This document shows, piece after piece, positions 10,740 to 21,915 of a DNA stretch of 64,000 nucleotides. A program made the position numbers and the translations under genes. Under the pieces are notes generated by a model. It saw only the letters and a program-made list of their open reading frames with translations. It made no database searches and was not told the origin of the DNA. This DNA is from Benincasa hispida. Lineage: Eukaryota > Streptophyta > Magnoliopsida > Cucurbitales > Cucurbitaceae. Position 1 is the first letter of the stretch, and each line of letters opens with the position of its first letter. The stretch covers positions 15,293,320 through 15,357,319 of the forward strand of contig NC_052350.1 of the NCBI RefSeq assembly GCF_009727055.1. Reading direction: 5' to 3'.

Positions 10740-12894
10740 TGAAGGAAATTAGATTCGCGATTTTCATGAGCAGTGGAAACAAGATAATTCCAAATTACAA
10801 TCATGAATGAACAAATACATATACGTCGACTTCAAACAAACGATTATGCAATTAACAGAGAAATTACAGCATGAACAAATGCACAAGAGCAAACTATACG
10901 AACAATGGCAGAAGCGTCTCCACGCTCCATTCTCGAACAAACAGCAATCTCAAACGCCTGATCTACATGACCGCAACACAGCACGAAACTCTTCGCACTC
11001 GTTCTCAACAATCGTTTCGATCACAAACTCCCCCGCAATAACGCGAACTCCTCCGAAGCACCACAACGACCTTTAGAAAACCTCAACGATGTCGAGTTGA
11101 GTCTGATACCACCAACAAGGCTACCTTGGTATTCTTGGTGTGAGAATCTAGAGGGTGGATTCTGTTCGGAACTTGGTATGAGGCAGATGAAGGAGGAAAC
11201 ACCGATCGCATACACGACTGGGCAAGTGGGAGATAGCGGAGACCTATCGTATAGGTCGATGCCAATCGTTTTGATAAAGCTAAGCGATCATCTAGTAAAA
11301 GCTATGCGATCGTTTAGCTCATTATTTAGCTCGGTCTTTGCCTACAGACTCTACACGATCGTTTACTTAGGGCAAGCGATCGTCTAACAAAACTATGCGA
11401 TCATTTAGTAATACTGCACAATCTTTACTCGTCCAACTGTCATTTAGTAAATCTGTATTTACTTGACGACTACGTGAGTTTTTTTTTTTGCGGTGAGAGA
11501 GAAAACTCAAAAAAATTTTCAATCATTTGTAAAACTCTCTTTTGAAAATAGAAAACTGTTTCCTTTTTAAACTCATGGTTAACATGAATCCAATAACCAC
11601 CCACTACTTTGGTTATTAAAGAAAAATAATTGATTATCCAATAATTAATAGTATTATAAATATAAATGATATCCAACTTATCATACTATATTTTATCATA
11701 CTATATTTATAACCTATAGTTTTAATATTTCATCTCATGAAACATATAAACCATAGTTCTTTTTCTATTCCATGGTACTTAATGTAAATCTCATTTAATC
11801 ATCCTCCACCTAGATGTATCTCATACATCAAATCAATTATATCATATATAATCAAATACCTCTTGTCAATTTGAACATTTCAAATCAACACCAAGAACTG
11901 ATCCTCAACTGAATCCATTGAGCTACCAAGGGGACCTCATGGACTTGTAGCTCGAAGCTCCAATGGTACGTGAATAACTGACTAAACTTTTTAGTCACGG
12001 GATCCACCATTCGTTAGCTGCCAGACATTCCACTAAAGACTGATAGTTGAACTCTCCTTACCACAGATATATTATATGTCCATCTTAACCAATCAGCAGT
12101 GCGACAACCTTTCACAGATCGCTCGTAAGTACAACTGGGCCAATAACCGTTATGCCCCTGTAGTTACATCCGTCTCCTTTGGTACCACTGATCCCTCTAA
12201 TGAACATAAGTCATAGTCCTACTACGACCGAGTCTTCTCTTCCAAAGAGAAGTTGTGGCCACTATGTTCAAGCCCTAGAATCAACCCTTAAGGGAGTAAT
12301 CTCTCTACTTATCCCTACTTCGAGAAAGGAGTGAATTCCATTTTATGTATTGAGTTCCTAGCTCTCAGATCAAACAAGTCCCCAAAAAGGTAGGCATGTT
12401 GAGTTGGAAATCTGGCCACTCTCACTCATACTAATCAAAGGACCGCCGCCAAAGGCAGGAGTTCCCAAAACACTTAGGATTGAGGTCGTGTCACCTATAT
12501 ACAGAGTCTAGTCATCTTGTGGTCCAGGTCTTATACAAACTCTTTGTATAGGACACCCCCGCTCGCACGTTTCCACATGCATGGTCAGGATCAACCATTT
12601 ATAGTAGTTTACAACACTTGCAAACCTCTTCAAAGCGGGCCGTATCCGTAGTGTCATCAGGATCAGGTATCCACCTTAATCCTTATACTACAAACCTATT
12701 TAGGTTATCACTTAAGGCATGATCCACTTGTATATCACATATACATGTTTAAGTTCACATAAGATGACCAAGGAGCTTTGTTTATTGGATACGAGTAAAT
12801 GCCAGAATTAAATAACACTTATTTTATTCATTGAACAATGTGTATTTTTACAAAACAACGAGAATCTGGGAGAATTAGGACACCAATCCCAACA
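10740..12894 (-). mobile_element. solo copia LTR in reverse orientation
   Basis: Its ends are TGAAGGAAATTAG at 10740 and CACCAATCCCAACA ending at 12894, i.e. TGTTGGGATTGGTG...TTCCTTCA when read on the minus strand. A perfect 5-bp duplication, TTACT, flanks it (10735-10739 and 12895-12899), and removing it restores reverse transcriptase reading on both sides. There is no internal coding region, so this is a solo LTR of 2155 bp. It includes CGATCG-type repeats at about 11220-11450. Confidence 0.9.
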
Positions 12895-13011
12895 TTACTG
12901 ATATCAGTTAAAAACTGGCTAGCGACCCAATTCCATATGAAAGATTTGGGAGAGGCTCAGTTTGTTCTTTATATTCATATTTTTTGGGTCGAAAGAACAA
13001 AGTACTTATAA
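12895..13011 (+). pseudogene. copia A reverse transcriptase remnant
   Basis: After the solo LTR the reverse transcriptase resumes with words corresponding to NWLATQFHMKDLGEAQFVL, the segment that follows the YVDD motif in this family. It ends after about 115 bp at another LTR-derived junction, so the rest of reverse transcriptase and all of RNase H are missing. Confidence 0.75.
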
Positions 13012-14585
13012 GAGTTAAACAACATGCAGCGGAAGTATCAAGAATCCATAAGCATTCTAATTCACTAATTTTGGCAAAAACTAAAGCATGTTGTTCATAA
13101 AAATGGGTTTACAGAACATACCTTTGATGAACTCTCCAAGAAAATGTCTATTCAGCTGCTGTCTTCACTTGATATCAACGTGAACCACCTTAAAGCCTTC
13201 CCTACTATGCTCTTGGAGCTTTAGGCAGAGTTGTAGGACTCAAGAACAGCTCGAAGATGTGGAGAAACAAGAAAAGCTCACAACAACAGCAAGTTGAAGA
13301 AGACAGTCTCTTCTTCACTGAAATTTCTCTCAAAATTTTGTATTCTTCTTTTTCTTCTTCTTCTCCAACAACTCCAATCTTCTTTATATATTAAAATGAA
13401 TATGAAAGAGATGGAGTGCATGGCTTGCAGCTCATGCTTGGAGAATCAAAGTAGAGAAGAAAATGCTTTGTGTGTGAGCATAAAGATGATGATAATGGAG
13501 AAAACTCTTTTTCCACTTTGTGCAATCCAACAAACGAATTTCCATTTTATTTTTAAAATAAAAAATGACTTGTAAATCATTTTAAAAAATTGATTTTCTT
13601 AAATTAATTTCATAAATTAATTTATATCAAATATTAAATTAATTTTTGCACAATAATTATCTTTATATATTTTAAATCATATTTAAATATTTATTCTCTT
13701 TGTTCCATTTAATTTGAACGTTTCAAATTAATTTCTCAAGCTACCCTAAAGCATACCCATTTACGAGCTAGTAGGGGACCTCACGGACCTACAGATCATG
13801 GGCTCAAACAATCCGAGATTTAATCGGCTAAACTATTAGAACCGATCTAACCCCCATTCGTTAACTAATGGGTGATTCCATTAAAGCCCATACCTGAACT
13901 CCCTTCACTATAGATATATTATGTCCACTCGATATAACCATGATTAGTAAGTTAAACCTTCACAGGTTGCTCATAATAACGGCTGGGTCGAATCGTATAA
14001 AGCGCATTTTACTAAACGATCGTGTAGACGATTCAACATGATTTACTAAGCAATCGCGTGCAAAGCGAGATTCATTAAACGATCGTGTAAATGATCAAGC
14101 CTGTTTTTCTAAGCGATCATGTACCTAGCGAGATTTACTAAACGATCAAGCATACAAAGTCTATGCGATAAACAGTTCATTATCCCACTTGCTTGGTCGT
14201 TTGGTTCAATCGTTGTTTTCCTCCAACCCTTTACCAAATCCAACAGAGCCCACACCTTTTGGATTCTCACTCCGAGAATACCAAGGTTGCAGAGTGGTGG
14301 TGTCTAAGAGGTTGCTTGTTCGTGACCTCTAGACGATTGGGTAGGCGATTTGGGCGAGAGCGAGAGATTGCTGTTCCAGTATTCACGAGAGCGAGAGATT
14401 AATCGAAGAAGAGTTCTTCAAGGTATGTCTCTCATTCCTTTTGTATTTAATTAATAAAGCAAGTTGTAATTTGTTAGAAGATGCATAGCTGTTTTGTATG
14501 CTTGTGAATGCCTTTAATTCTATCACAATGGGCTTGGAAAGATCTTGCTTCTGCTTATAGGTTCTCTTGAATAAGAGTTCTTTAA
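13012..14585. mobile_element. composite LTR region at the 3' end of copia A
   Basis: The part from about 13012 to 13990 resembles a reverse-oriented LTR: its start matches that of the LTR at 46391, and its 13740-13990 part matches 47280-47530. The part from about 14000 to 14585 reads as the plus-oriented LTR end, with CGATCG-type repeats, GAGCCCACACC and GGATTCTCACTCCGAG, ending GTTCTTTAA at the GATAA duplication. The join near 13990-14000 is an inference. The open segment at 13294-13575 lies inside the LTR and is not a gene. Confidence 0.5.
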
Positions 14586-16181
14586 GATAATTGTAAGTGG
14601 AGCCTTCGTGCAGAGAAAATTCTAGGGTGTGACATATTTAAGATCACGAAGTATATGCAGTCACACACCTGTTCTATTGGAATTTTAAATCATGGCCATA
14701 GACAAGCAACAACTGCAGTAGTTGGCGAACTAATCAAAGACAAGTTTACAGGCATAGGGCATGTTTATAAACTTCGTCACATCGTTGAGAATATGAGGAA
14801 AGAATACAACATAAACATAAGTTACGATAAGGTGTGCGTGCAAGGGAAACTATTTATGCTCTTGCTAGGGGTACTCTAGAAGAGTCATACATTATTTTAC
14901 ATGCATATGGTGAAGCGTTAAAAATGGAGAATCCAGGTATAAGGTTTGAAATCAAACTTGAAAATGATGCCCATTTCAAGTACATGTTTATGGCATTAGG
15001 GCCTTGTATTAGAGGTTTTCAAGTTGTCGGCCTGTGATAATTGTTGATGAATCGCATCTGAAAGGAAAATACAAAGGGACCATGTTGGTCGGTGTTTCCA
15101 TGTATGGAAACAACCAAGTTTACTCACTAGCATATGCCATTGTGGACAATGAAACTGATCGAGCTCGGAAGTGGTTTATGTCGAATTTGAAGTGTGCCAT
15201 TGGGGAACCCTCTAACTTGGTGTTCGTGTCCGATCGAGCAGTATCTATTGGCAATGCTATTTGTGTAGTTTTTCCCACGGTATTTCATGGATTGTGCACA
15301 TACCACCTAGAAAATAATATTCTTTCCAACTTTAAGGACAATACGATTGTTGGGATGTTCAAGAATGCAGCCAGGGCATTTCGCATGTCAGAGTTCCAAG
15401 CACACTGGGACTAACTACATGCTTTTCGAAATGGTGCTGTATCGAAATATTTGGAGGATATTGGTCTTGAAAGGTGGACACGTGTTTACCATACAGAACG
15501 AAGATACGATAACATGACGTCCAATAGTGCAGTGTGTTTCAATTCATTGACCAAAGAATATCGATAACTGCCCATAATGTGCTTATTGGAACATGTTTGA
15601 GGTCTTATCCAATCATGGTTTTATGAACGGAGAAATTATTGGGCATCTGAATGACGCCACACTCGAACTACTATGAAAACCAATTAGCAACTGAGTGTGA
15701 CAAGGGCAGACAATATCGAGTTGAGCCGATTGATTGTTATAGGATCCATGTACGGGATAATCGATTGGACGGTATTGTGAACCTCCATACGAAGGAATGC
15801 ACATGTAAAGAATTTGACTCACTTGGTATCCCATGTTCGCATGCAATTGTGGCTATGTGAGAATGAAACGTCACCATCCGAGGTTTGTGCAGTCCATTCT
15901 ATAGCATTGATTCCCTCATGGCTGCTTATGCAAAGCCCATAAATTCACTCGGTCACATATCTGAATGGAAGAGACCTCCAGGATATGTGGAAAAGCATAT
16001 TACACCTCCTAGAAGAGTGGTACAGGTTGGACGATGAAGAGTACAAAGAATACCATCAAGAGGAGAACACCGCAGACAGTGTGGGAACTACGGGCATAAT
16101 CGACAAAACTGCAGTGAACCGCTCACGTTAGAGCGACCTACTGATTCTAATCCAAATGATTCAAATGTCGGTCGATTGTAA
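14586..16181 (+). pseudogene. MULE1 transposase, C-terminal part
   Basis: Reading resumes at DNCKWSLRAE (end of the MuDR DNA-binding domain) and continues through YMQSHTCSIG and the linker (ISYDKV) into the MULE DDE domain. The first Asp lies in IIVDESHLKGKYKG (15034 on), the second in LVFVSDRAVSIGNA. The C/H motif CTYHLENN follows. In the expected third catalytic position (family context NIAESLNS) this copy reads NSAVCFNS, so Glu is replaced by Val. A SWIM zinc finger is intact (CTCKEFDSLGIPCSH, about 15790-15850), and a partial zinc knuckle (CGNYGHNRQNC) precedes the TAA at 16179. Stops and frameshifts near 14875, 15030, 15412 and 15565 show it is dead. Confidence 0.85.
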
Positions 16182-16289
16182 TTTTCTATGTCCACTTGTA
16201 ATCCTCAAAACTGTAATTTTCCATGTGCCATTTGTAATCCTCAAAACTGTAATTTTCTATGTGCCACTGTAATCCTCAAAAAGTTTAAA

Positions 16290-17190
16290 ATGTCTCGCTT
16301 ATAAGTTTAATTACTAAAGTAGGTCTATTCACAAATCTCTTCAAATGTCTCGCTTATCTCACTCTCCCTTTTATAAGTTTAATTAAGTGGTTGTCTATTC
16401 ATGAATCATTCTGGAAACGTCTCGCTCTCGTTAATCTTGCTATCACATGTAATTCCTTTTAAAATGTCTTGCGCATAAGTTTAATTACTAAAGTTTGTCT
16501 ATTCATGAATCTCTTCAAATGTCTCACTCATCTTGCTCTCCCTTTTATAAGTTTAGTTAACTTGTTGGCTATTCATGAATCTTTCTGGAAACGTCTCGCT
16601 CTCTCTGAATCTCACTCTCGCTAATCTCGCTATCACTTGTAATCCCTTTTATAATGTCTAACTTATAAGTTTAATTACTAAAGTTTGTCTATTTACAAAT
16701 CTCTTCAAATGTCTTGCTTATCTCACTCTCCCTTTTATAAGTTTAATTAACTTGTTGGCTATTCATGAATCTTTCTGGAAACATCTCACTCTCTCTAGAT
16801 CTCGCTCTCGGTAATCTCGCTATCACTTGTAATCCCTTTTATAATGTCTCGCTTATAAGTTTAATTACTAAAGTTTGTATATTCACAAATTTCTTCAAAT
16901 GTCTCGTTTATCTTGCTCTCCCTTTTATACGTTTAATTATTGGCTATTCATGATTCTTTCTGGAAACGTCTTGCTCTGGCTCATCTTGCTATCACTTGTA
17001 ATCCCTTTTATAATGTCTCGCTTATAATTTTAATTATTAAAGTTTGTCTATTCACGAATCTCTTCAAATGTCTTGCTTATCTCGCTCTCCCTTTATAAGT
17101 TTAATTAACTTGTTGGCTATTCATGAATGAATCTTTCTGGAAATGTCTCGCTTCCTCTGCATCTCGCTCTCGCTAATCTCACTATCACTT
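16290..17190. repeat. 180-190 bp tandem repeats at the MULE1 right terminus
   Basis: About five units repeat the order CTATCACTTGTAATCCC, ATAAGTTTAATTACTAAAG, CAAATGTCTCGCTTATCTC, GGCTATTCATGAATC, TCTGGAAACGTCTCGCTCTC. The CTGGAAA landmark lies at about 16411, 16585, 16775, 16960 and 17137, spacings of 174-190 bp. Subterminal tandem repeats are common in plant MULEs. The short open frame at 16765-16953 is repeat-derived. Confidence 0.85.
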
Positions 17191-17319
17191 ACACAACTTT
17201 CCTCAAGTTTGTCTATTTATGTTACTCAAATGTTTGTCTATTCATGTTAGTTCTACACTAATAATTTAAATAATATATTAGTAAAATTACATTAATAATA
17301 TACATAATATACATGTACG

Positions 17320-17683
17320 TCAATAATATAGAGTGTTCGTCCACAATTGACATGCCATTTGCATCCTATAGTCACTCATCTTCTCTTGAGTGATTACAGA
17401 TGTGGCACTACCGGTCACTAAATGTTCTAAGAATTTTACAACAAATATTCCACAATCTAACAACCTGTGCTATGTGTTCGTAGAGGTAGGTCAGGATATC
17501 TTCCAACGAGATGTTTCTATGTCTGGCTTCCAACGTTTGAAGTCACAGTAGTGAAGAACCGATGGTAGGGTGTAAATCAACGGTTCAAGGCAAGACTCAA
17601 GCTTCTTCTTCGATGTCATGGACGGTAGTGAATCAAATACGAACAATCGACCTCTATTTAGATCGAATGCAATCATCCAATAT
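17320..17683 (-). pseudogene. Ulp1/C48-type cysteine protease, C-terminal fragment
   Basis: On the minus strand the reading goes MIAFDLNRGRLFVFDSLPS and then, after two stops, LLDCGIFVVKFLEHLVTG, ending with TGA at 17320-17322. This matches the C-terminal half of Ulp1-like (SUMO protease, peptidase family C48) domains. The Asp of the catalytic triad lies in the FDSLP region and the nucleophilic Cys in the DCG motif. The upstream half, including the catalytic His, is missing because copia LTR sequence begins at about 17684. Ulp1-like genes of this style are typical cargo of certain plant MULEs. It is a broken fragment, not an active protease gene. Confidence 0.8.
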
Positions 17684-19205
17684 TTTTATAACTCCCTCTA
17701 ACTAATTTAAATTAAATTAACTAAAACAATAAAAACAATTTTTAATTTAATTAATATATAATATATAATAACTAGTTTACTATATAACATATATTATATT
17801 ATATGTTATATATATTATACTATATGTTATATCTAACATAACATATAACCTATAGTTTATATTATATCAAACATAATATAACCTATAGTTTGAAGTTCTC
17901 TCATTAAACCTAGTAATTAATATAAATCAAACTCATATTAAATTTAACCTATAGTTTTTATATGAATCAAATTCATATAATTAATATTAGAATCATATCC
18001 AAATACTTATTTTCTTCCAAAATAAACTTTATATTATAATGCATCAACTACATTATATTAATTATATCATATATAATTAATTATCTCAATTAGTTTGAAT
18101 AATTCAAATTAACTCAAAATTAATTTAGTACTCAATTATCCCAGTTGAGCTACCGAGGGGACTTTATGGTCCTATAGATTGAAGCACCAATGGTACTTGG
18201 ATAGTTAATTAAACTCTTTAATTAAATAAACCAAATTCCATTAACAGCCGATCACTCCACTAAAGACCGACAGCTGTACTCTTCACATTACAAATATATT
18301 TATGTGTCCATTGGATATAACCAATCAATGGTGCGATGACTCTTCACAAATTTTCGTAAGTATAGCTGGGCCAAAGTTACCGTTTTGGCCCTATAGTTAC
18401 AGCTAACTTCTTAAGTATCATTGATCTCTCTAATGAACAATAAGTTATAGTCCAACTATGACCAAACCTTTCTCAAGCCAGGAGAGGGTGTGACACCACA
18501 TTGTTTAAGCCCTCGAATCAGCCCTTTAAGGGAGTAATTTCTTTACTTACTCTAACTATAGAGAAAGAACGAATTCCTTCTTGTGTAACTGCGTTCCCAA
18601 CTCCCCAATTAGACAAATCTCCAAAATTGTAGGCATATTGAGTCGGTGACATTGGCCACTCTCACCCATATAAATCAAAGAACCACCTTCATAGGCATGA
18701 GTTCACAACTCATTTAGGATTCAGGTCAAGATCCAGGTCAAGTCACCTATGGTCATCTTGGTGAAATGTAAGTCTCTTATATCAATGGTGTTATATAGTT
18801 AGACTAGTCATTTCATGGTCTGATCTTATACAAACTCTTTGTATAGAACATCCTCGCTCACATGTCTCCACAGGAATGATTAGGATCAAATTATTTATAG
18901 CACTTTACAACAATTGCAACATCTACAAAGCGGGTTGTGCTCGTAGTGTCACCAAGATAAGGTACCCAAACTTATCCATCTACTATAGACCATTTAGGTT
19001 GCCTCTTAAACATGATCCACCTATATGTCTTCACATACATATTTAAGTTACAGAAGACAACCTTGGATCTTAGTTTATTGGTTTTGTGGGTTAATGCTAT
19101 TAAATGTCAAATAAAATACTACTTATTTTATTAAATAAATAAATTGTTTGTACATTACAATTACAAACTACAGAACCAAGGGGATTTAGGGCATCGACCC
19201 CAACA
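17684..19205 (-). repeat. copia LTR1 (minus), 3'-truncated
   Basis: The minus-strand start TGTTGGGGTCGATGCCC lies at 19205 and is preceded (19206-19218) by the family polypurine tract AGTGGGAGAT, so this is the 3' LTR of the internal region to its right. LTR landmarks follow in order down to about 17684, where the sequence joins the Ulp1 fragment without the usual LTR terminus. About 450 bp of the LTR end is therefore missing compared with LTR2. Confidence 0.75.
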
Positions 19206-19855
19206 ATCTCCCACTTTTTCTAAAGCTAATGGGGTATACATCATAAAAGTCAAACTATTACAAAAGAACACGTAAATGTGGCATACAATACGAACACAGT
19301 ACAAAATCTCCCACCTATTCTAGACTAAATGTGGCATGTATCGTAGACCCATACTCTGTAAGTGACCTTCAAACACCTTAACCATGAGGGCCTTCGTAAA
19401 TGGATCAGCAACGTTGTGCGTCGAAGCTATCTACATGACGATCACGTCCCCTCGATGCACAATATCTTGTATTAGATGATACTTCCTCTTGATGTGCTTT
19501 CTACGCTTATGACTCCTAGGCTCCCTGGAATTAGCAACAACACCACTATTATCACAATAAAGAGTGATGGGCTTTGACATGTTTGAAACTACTTCCAGAT
19601 CAGTCAAGAACTTCTTGAGCCAGACGCCTCCTTGGTAGCTTCACAAGTTGCTACATACTTTGCTTCCATTGTGGAATCATCAATGCATCCTTGCTTGGTG
19701 CTTCTACAAACTATAGCTCATCCACTAAGAGTAAACATTAATCCTAAAGTGGATTTCCTGGAATCTCTATCAGTCTAAAAATCAGAGTCTGTGTATTCTG
19801 TAATGATCAAATCCCTAAACCCATACATGAGATGTAGTCTCTCGTTCTTGTAGAA
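19206..19855 (-). pseudogene. copia B RNase H, end of pol
   Basis: On the minus strand this gives the copia RNase H: YTDSDF, then DRDSRKST, DDSTMEAKYVA, KKFLTDLEV, LYCDNSGVVANSREPRSHK and VADPFTKAL, then the polypurine tract and LTR1. The acidic positions DSD, ME and CDN are readable. The upstream reverse transcriptase is absent: at about 19855 the sequence switches to an inverted leader copy. Scattered stops mark it as a pseudogene. Confidence 0.8.
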
Positions 19856-20290
19856 TTTTCTACACGATTGTGTAGCATTAGCTAAATGATCGCATAGCTA
19901 ATGCTACTTGATCGTGTAGAGTTTGCTACATGATCGTGTTGCGTTGGCTGTATGATCACGTAGGCGCTCGATGGATAGACGATCACGATCGCACGGTATA
20001 TGATACTCGATGCAAGGCTTACGTGCTAAACGATCGTGTAGACTATGATGCTCATCGCATAGTCAGTAGCTACACGATCGCATAGTATACAATACTCGAT
20101 GCTCGCTACACGATCGGGGTAGACTATCATGCTTATCGCATAGTCAGTAGTTACATGATCGCATGGTATGCGATACTTGATGTACGCTACACGATCGCGT
20201 AGGCTTTCATGCTCATCGTATAGTAAAAAGCTACATGATCGTTTATACTCGATGCCTTGTTACTCGACGATCAGAAGTTTACTTCACAAT
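19856..20290. repeat. CGATCG-type repeat cluster with an 81-bp tandem unit
   Basis: The block is dense in near-palindromic words such as ACACGATCG and AACGATCGT. From 20041 an 81-bp unit (GACTATGATGCTCATCGCATAG, shortened here) recurs at 20122 and 20202. It is far richer in CpG and GATC than its surroundings. Its place directly before the copia leader corresponds to where other copies carry GTTGCGACGCT-type repeats (for example 35340-35420). Confidence 0.75.
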
Positions 20291-21915
20291 CAAGCTGCAA
20301 GGGGTCTTGTTGGAGCGGTTCAAGACCCGGTTCACTTGTTCCGAACCCGTGGACTCAACTTTTGTAGTAGTTTAGCCTTTTATTTCCAGTTTTGAGATTA
20401 TCTATCCCGGTCCATCAACTTTAGTTAAATATACATGTGATGTATGTTTATTTTATATGCCATAATGTATGTCATATAGTTTTAAAACCCACTATAGGTT
20501 ATGCATTTTTTTTCATGCATCATTTTATATTATAAGTGTTATAATATATTAGTATGCATGATTAAATTACATAAAGCATGCTCATGCATTATATAATATA
20601 AGAATTATAATATATGTGTTCATGCATTATAGCATATCCATGCATGCATCAATTATATTAGAAATATTATAATATAAGGTTCAATGTTTGTATGGAATGT
20701 ATGCTATAGCTTAACTCATTACTTGTTTATATATAAAAGTTATATATTAGTAATGAATGAACATTGCATGAAGCATGACACTACCTTAGGTTAATTTATA
20801 ATAGTTATAAATAACTTATGTATGTCTAGCTTGCAATGTTAGTTGGTTTTAATTGTTTCATTTCATATATGTGTTATAATAAATGAAATTAGAATTCAAA
20901 TCAATAATAAAGAGTTTCATGCAAACTATTTTAATCATTTTTTAAAAGTGTTATAAAATTTGATTGAGATAGATCTAAGATCACGTTTCTAATAAGATTA
21001 GAAATCTAAGTTTAATCTTTTAAATCAATTTAATAGGATTAAAATGATACATATTAAAAGATTAAATATGTAACAGATGTATCTATAAGAGAGCTTTTGT
21101 CTAAGGCTGGTTCTGGCTAGGCTGGGGTACTTAAGTCGATGCAAATGTTGTATCCCTACCTAGGAACCTATCTAAAAAGGTGAATTAGATAGATTTGTTA
21201 CATGCATGAAAATTTGATGAAAGTCTGTTAAAGAGTTTAATAAGACTTGAATCAAAGTTGTTTAATCATCAAAAGCAAATGTTGTTTTTGAGCAAATTAA
21301 ACAAGCACTTAGATAAAATCAGTAGCCGGATTTTCTAAGTTAATGAACCATAGGTAGAATATTCAGTGAGAGAAAAATGGAGTATATGATGCTTCACTTT
21401 AACTTCTATACGTTTCTCCCTAAGAGTTCGCACCGTAAGATTTATCCTCAGCCTCGAGGCACCATGGATGTCTCATTACGAGTGGCATTTAGGTAGGTTA
21501 ATACCAAAGTGAATGGAGAGAGTGTTCATAGTATGTGGGAGTGGAACGTGTGACAACATATCCCTCGATCTCTCTCATTAGTTTGGATAAAGTTTTGTGC
21601 ATCACCTTGTGGCATCATGGGGGTCCCCCTAAAAGATGGCAGTTTTGCATAACTCTTTATTTGATCTCCAGAAATGGATAGGGTTTCTTTAGTCTCTTGT
21701 CTTAATCGACTTTTCCCTAAGGTTGACTCATTAGGGCGGGACTCTAGGACTTAAAATGAGGGGTTATACTTACACAGATTTGTTAAGGATGTTAACAAAT
21801 TATGGACTGAACAATGGTGACTATTAGATTCACAAGGAGTTGTTTCTATCTAATGGTTGAGAATGTCTCATTTCAGTGAAGGGGCACTTGATCACATTAT
21901 GGTGACTTTTGTGTA
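20291..21915 (+). mobile_element. inverted copy of the copia leader region
   Basis: This segment runs in plus orientation inside an otherwise minus-oriented pol. It has the leader landmarks in the same order as 35430-37180: CACATGTGATGTATG, CATAATGTATGTCATATAG, the ATGCATCAT blocks, TAAGATTAGAAA, CTAGGAACCTATC, GTGGGAGT and the CAGTGAAGGGGCAC end. The same leader lies in reverse at about 24300-26424. It replaces the reverse transcriptase of copia B. I see no coding function in it; open frames here are short. Confidence 0.7.

Larger units (their letters stand above)
7190..14585 (+). mobile_element. Ty1-copia retrotransposon A inserted in MULE1
   Basis: The insertion begins with TGTTGGGGTTGATGC at 7190 and ends at 14585. 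It is flanked by the 5-bp duplication GATAA (7185-7189 and 14586-14590). Across the junction the MULE reading goes from FTVKCIEDN to DNCKWSLRAE, so the target was the MuDR domain. Inside are a 5' LTR remnant, broken gag-pol in plus orientation, a truncated LTR in reverse, a complete reverse solo LTR (10740-12894) and a composite 3' LTR. The 3' terminal CA appears mutated to AA. Both precise ends plus the duplication make the boundary solid; the inner structure is heavily rearranged. Confidence 0.85.
5639..17683 (+). mobile_element. Mutator-like element MULE1, degenerate, with nested insertions
   Basis: A MULE transposase runs left to right in two pieces (6256-7189 and 14586-16181). It is flanked by low-complexity DNA rich in GCGAGAGCGAG on the left (about 6030-6190) and by the inverse CTCGCTCTCGC words on the right (16290-17190), as expected of related terminal regions. 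A Ulp1-like protease fragment on the opposite strand follows the right repeats. Outer termini and a target duplication could not be fixed: the right side is cut off by the copia cluster at about 17684. Ulp1 cargo is known from the Kaonashi and CUMULE groups of plant MULEs. Confidence 0.65.

Noticed and set aside
13294..13575. Leucine/methionine-rich frame of 93 codons
   Set aside because: Inside LTR-derived sequence shared with other LTR copies; not a gene.
19856..20290. Regularly spaced repeats suggesting a CRISPR array
   Set aside because: Units are contiguous, degenerate and in a plant copia leader; no unique spacers and no cas genes.
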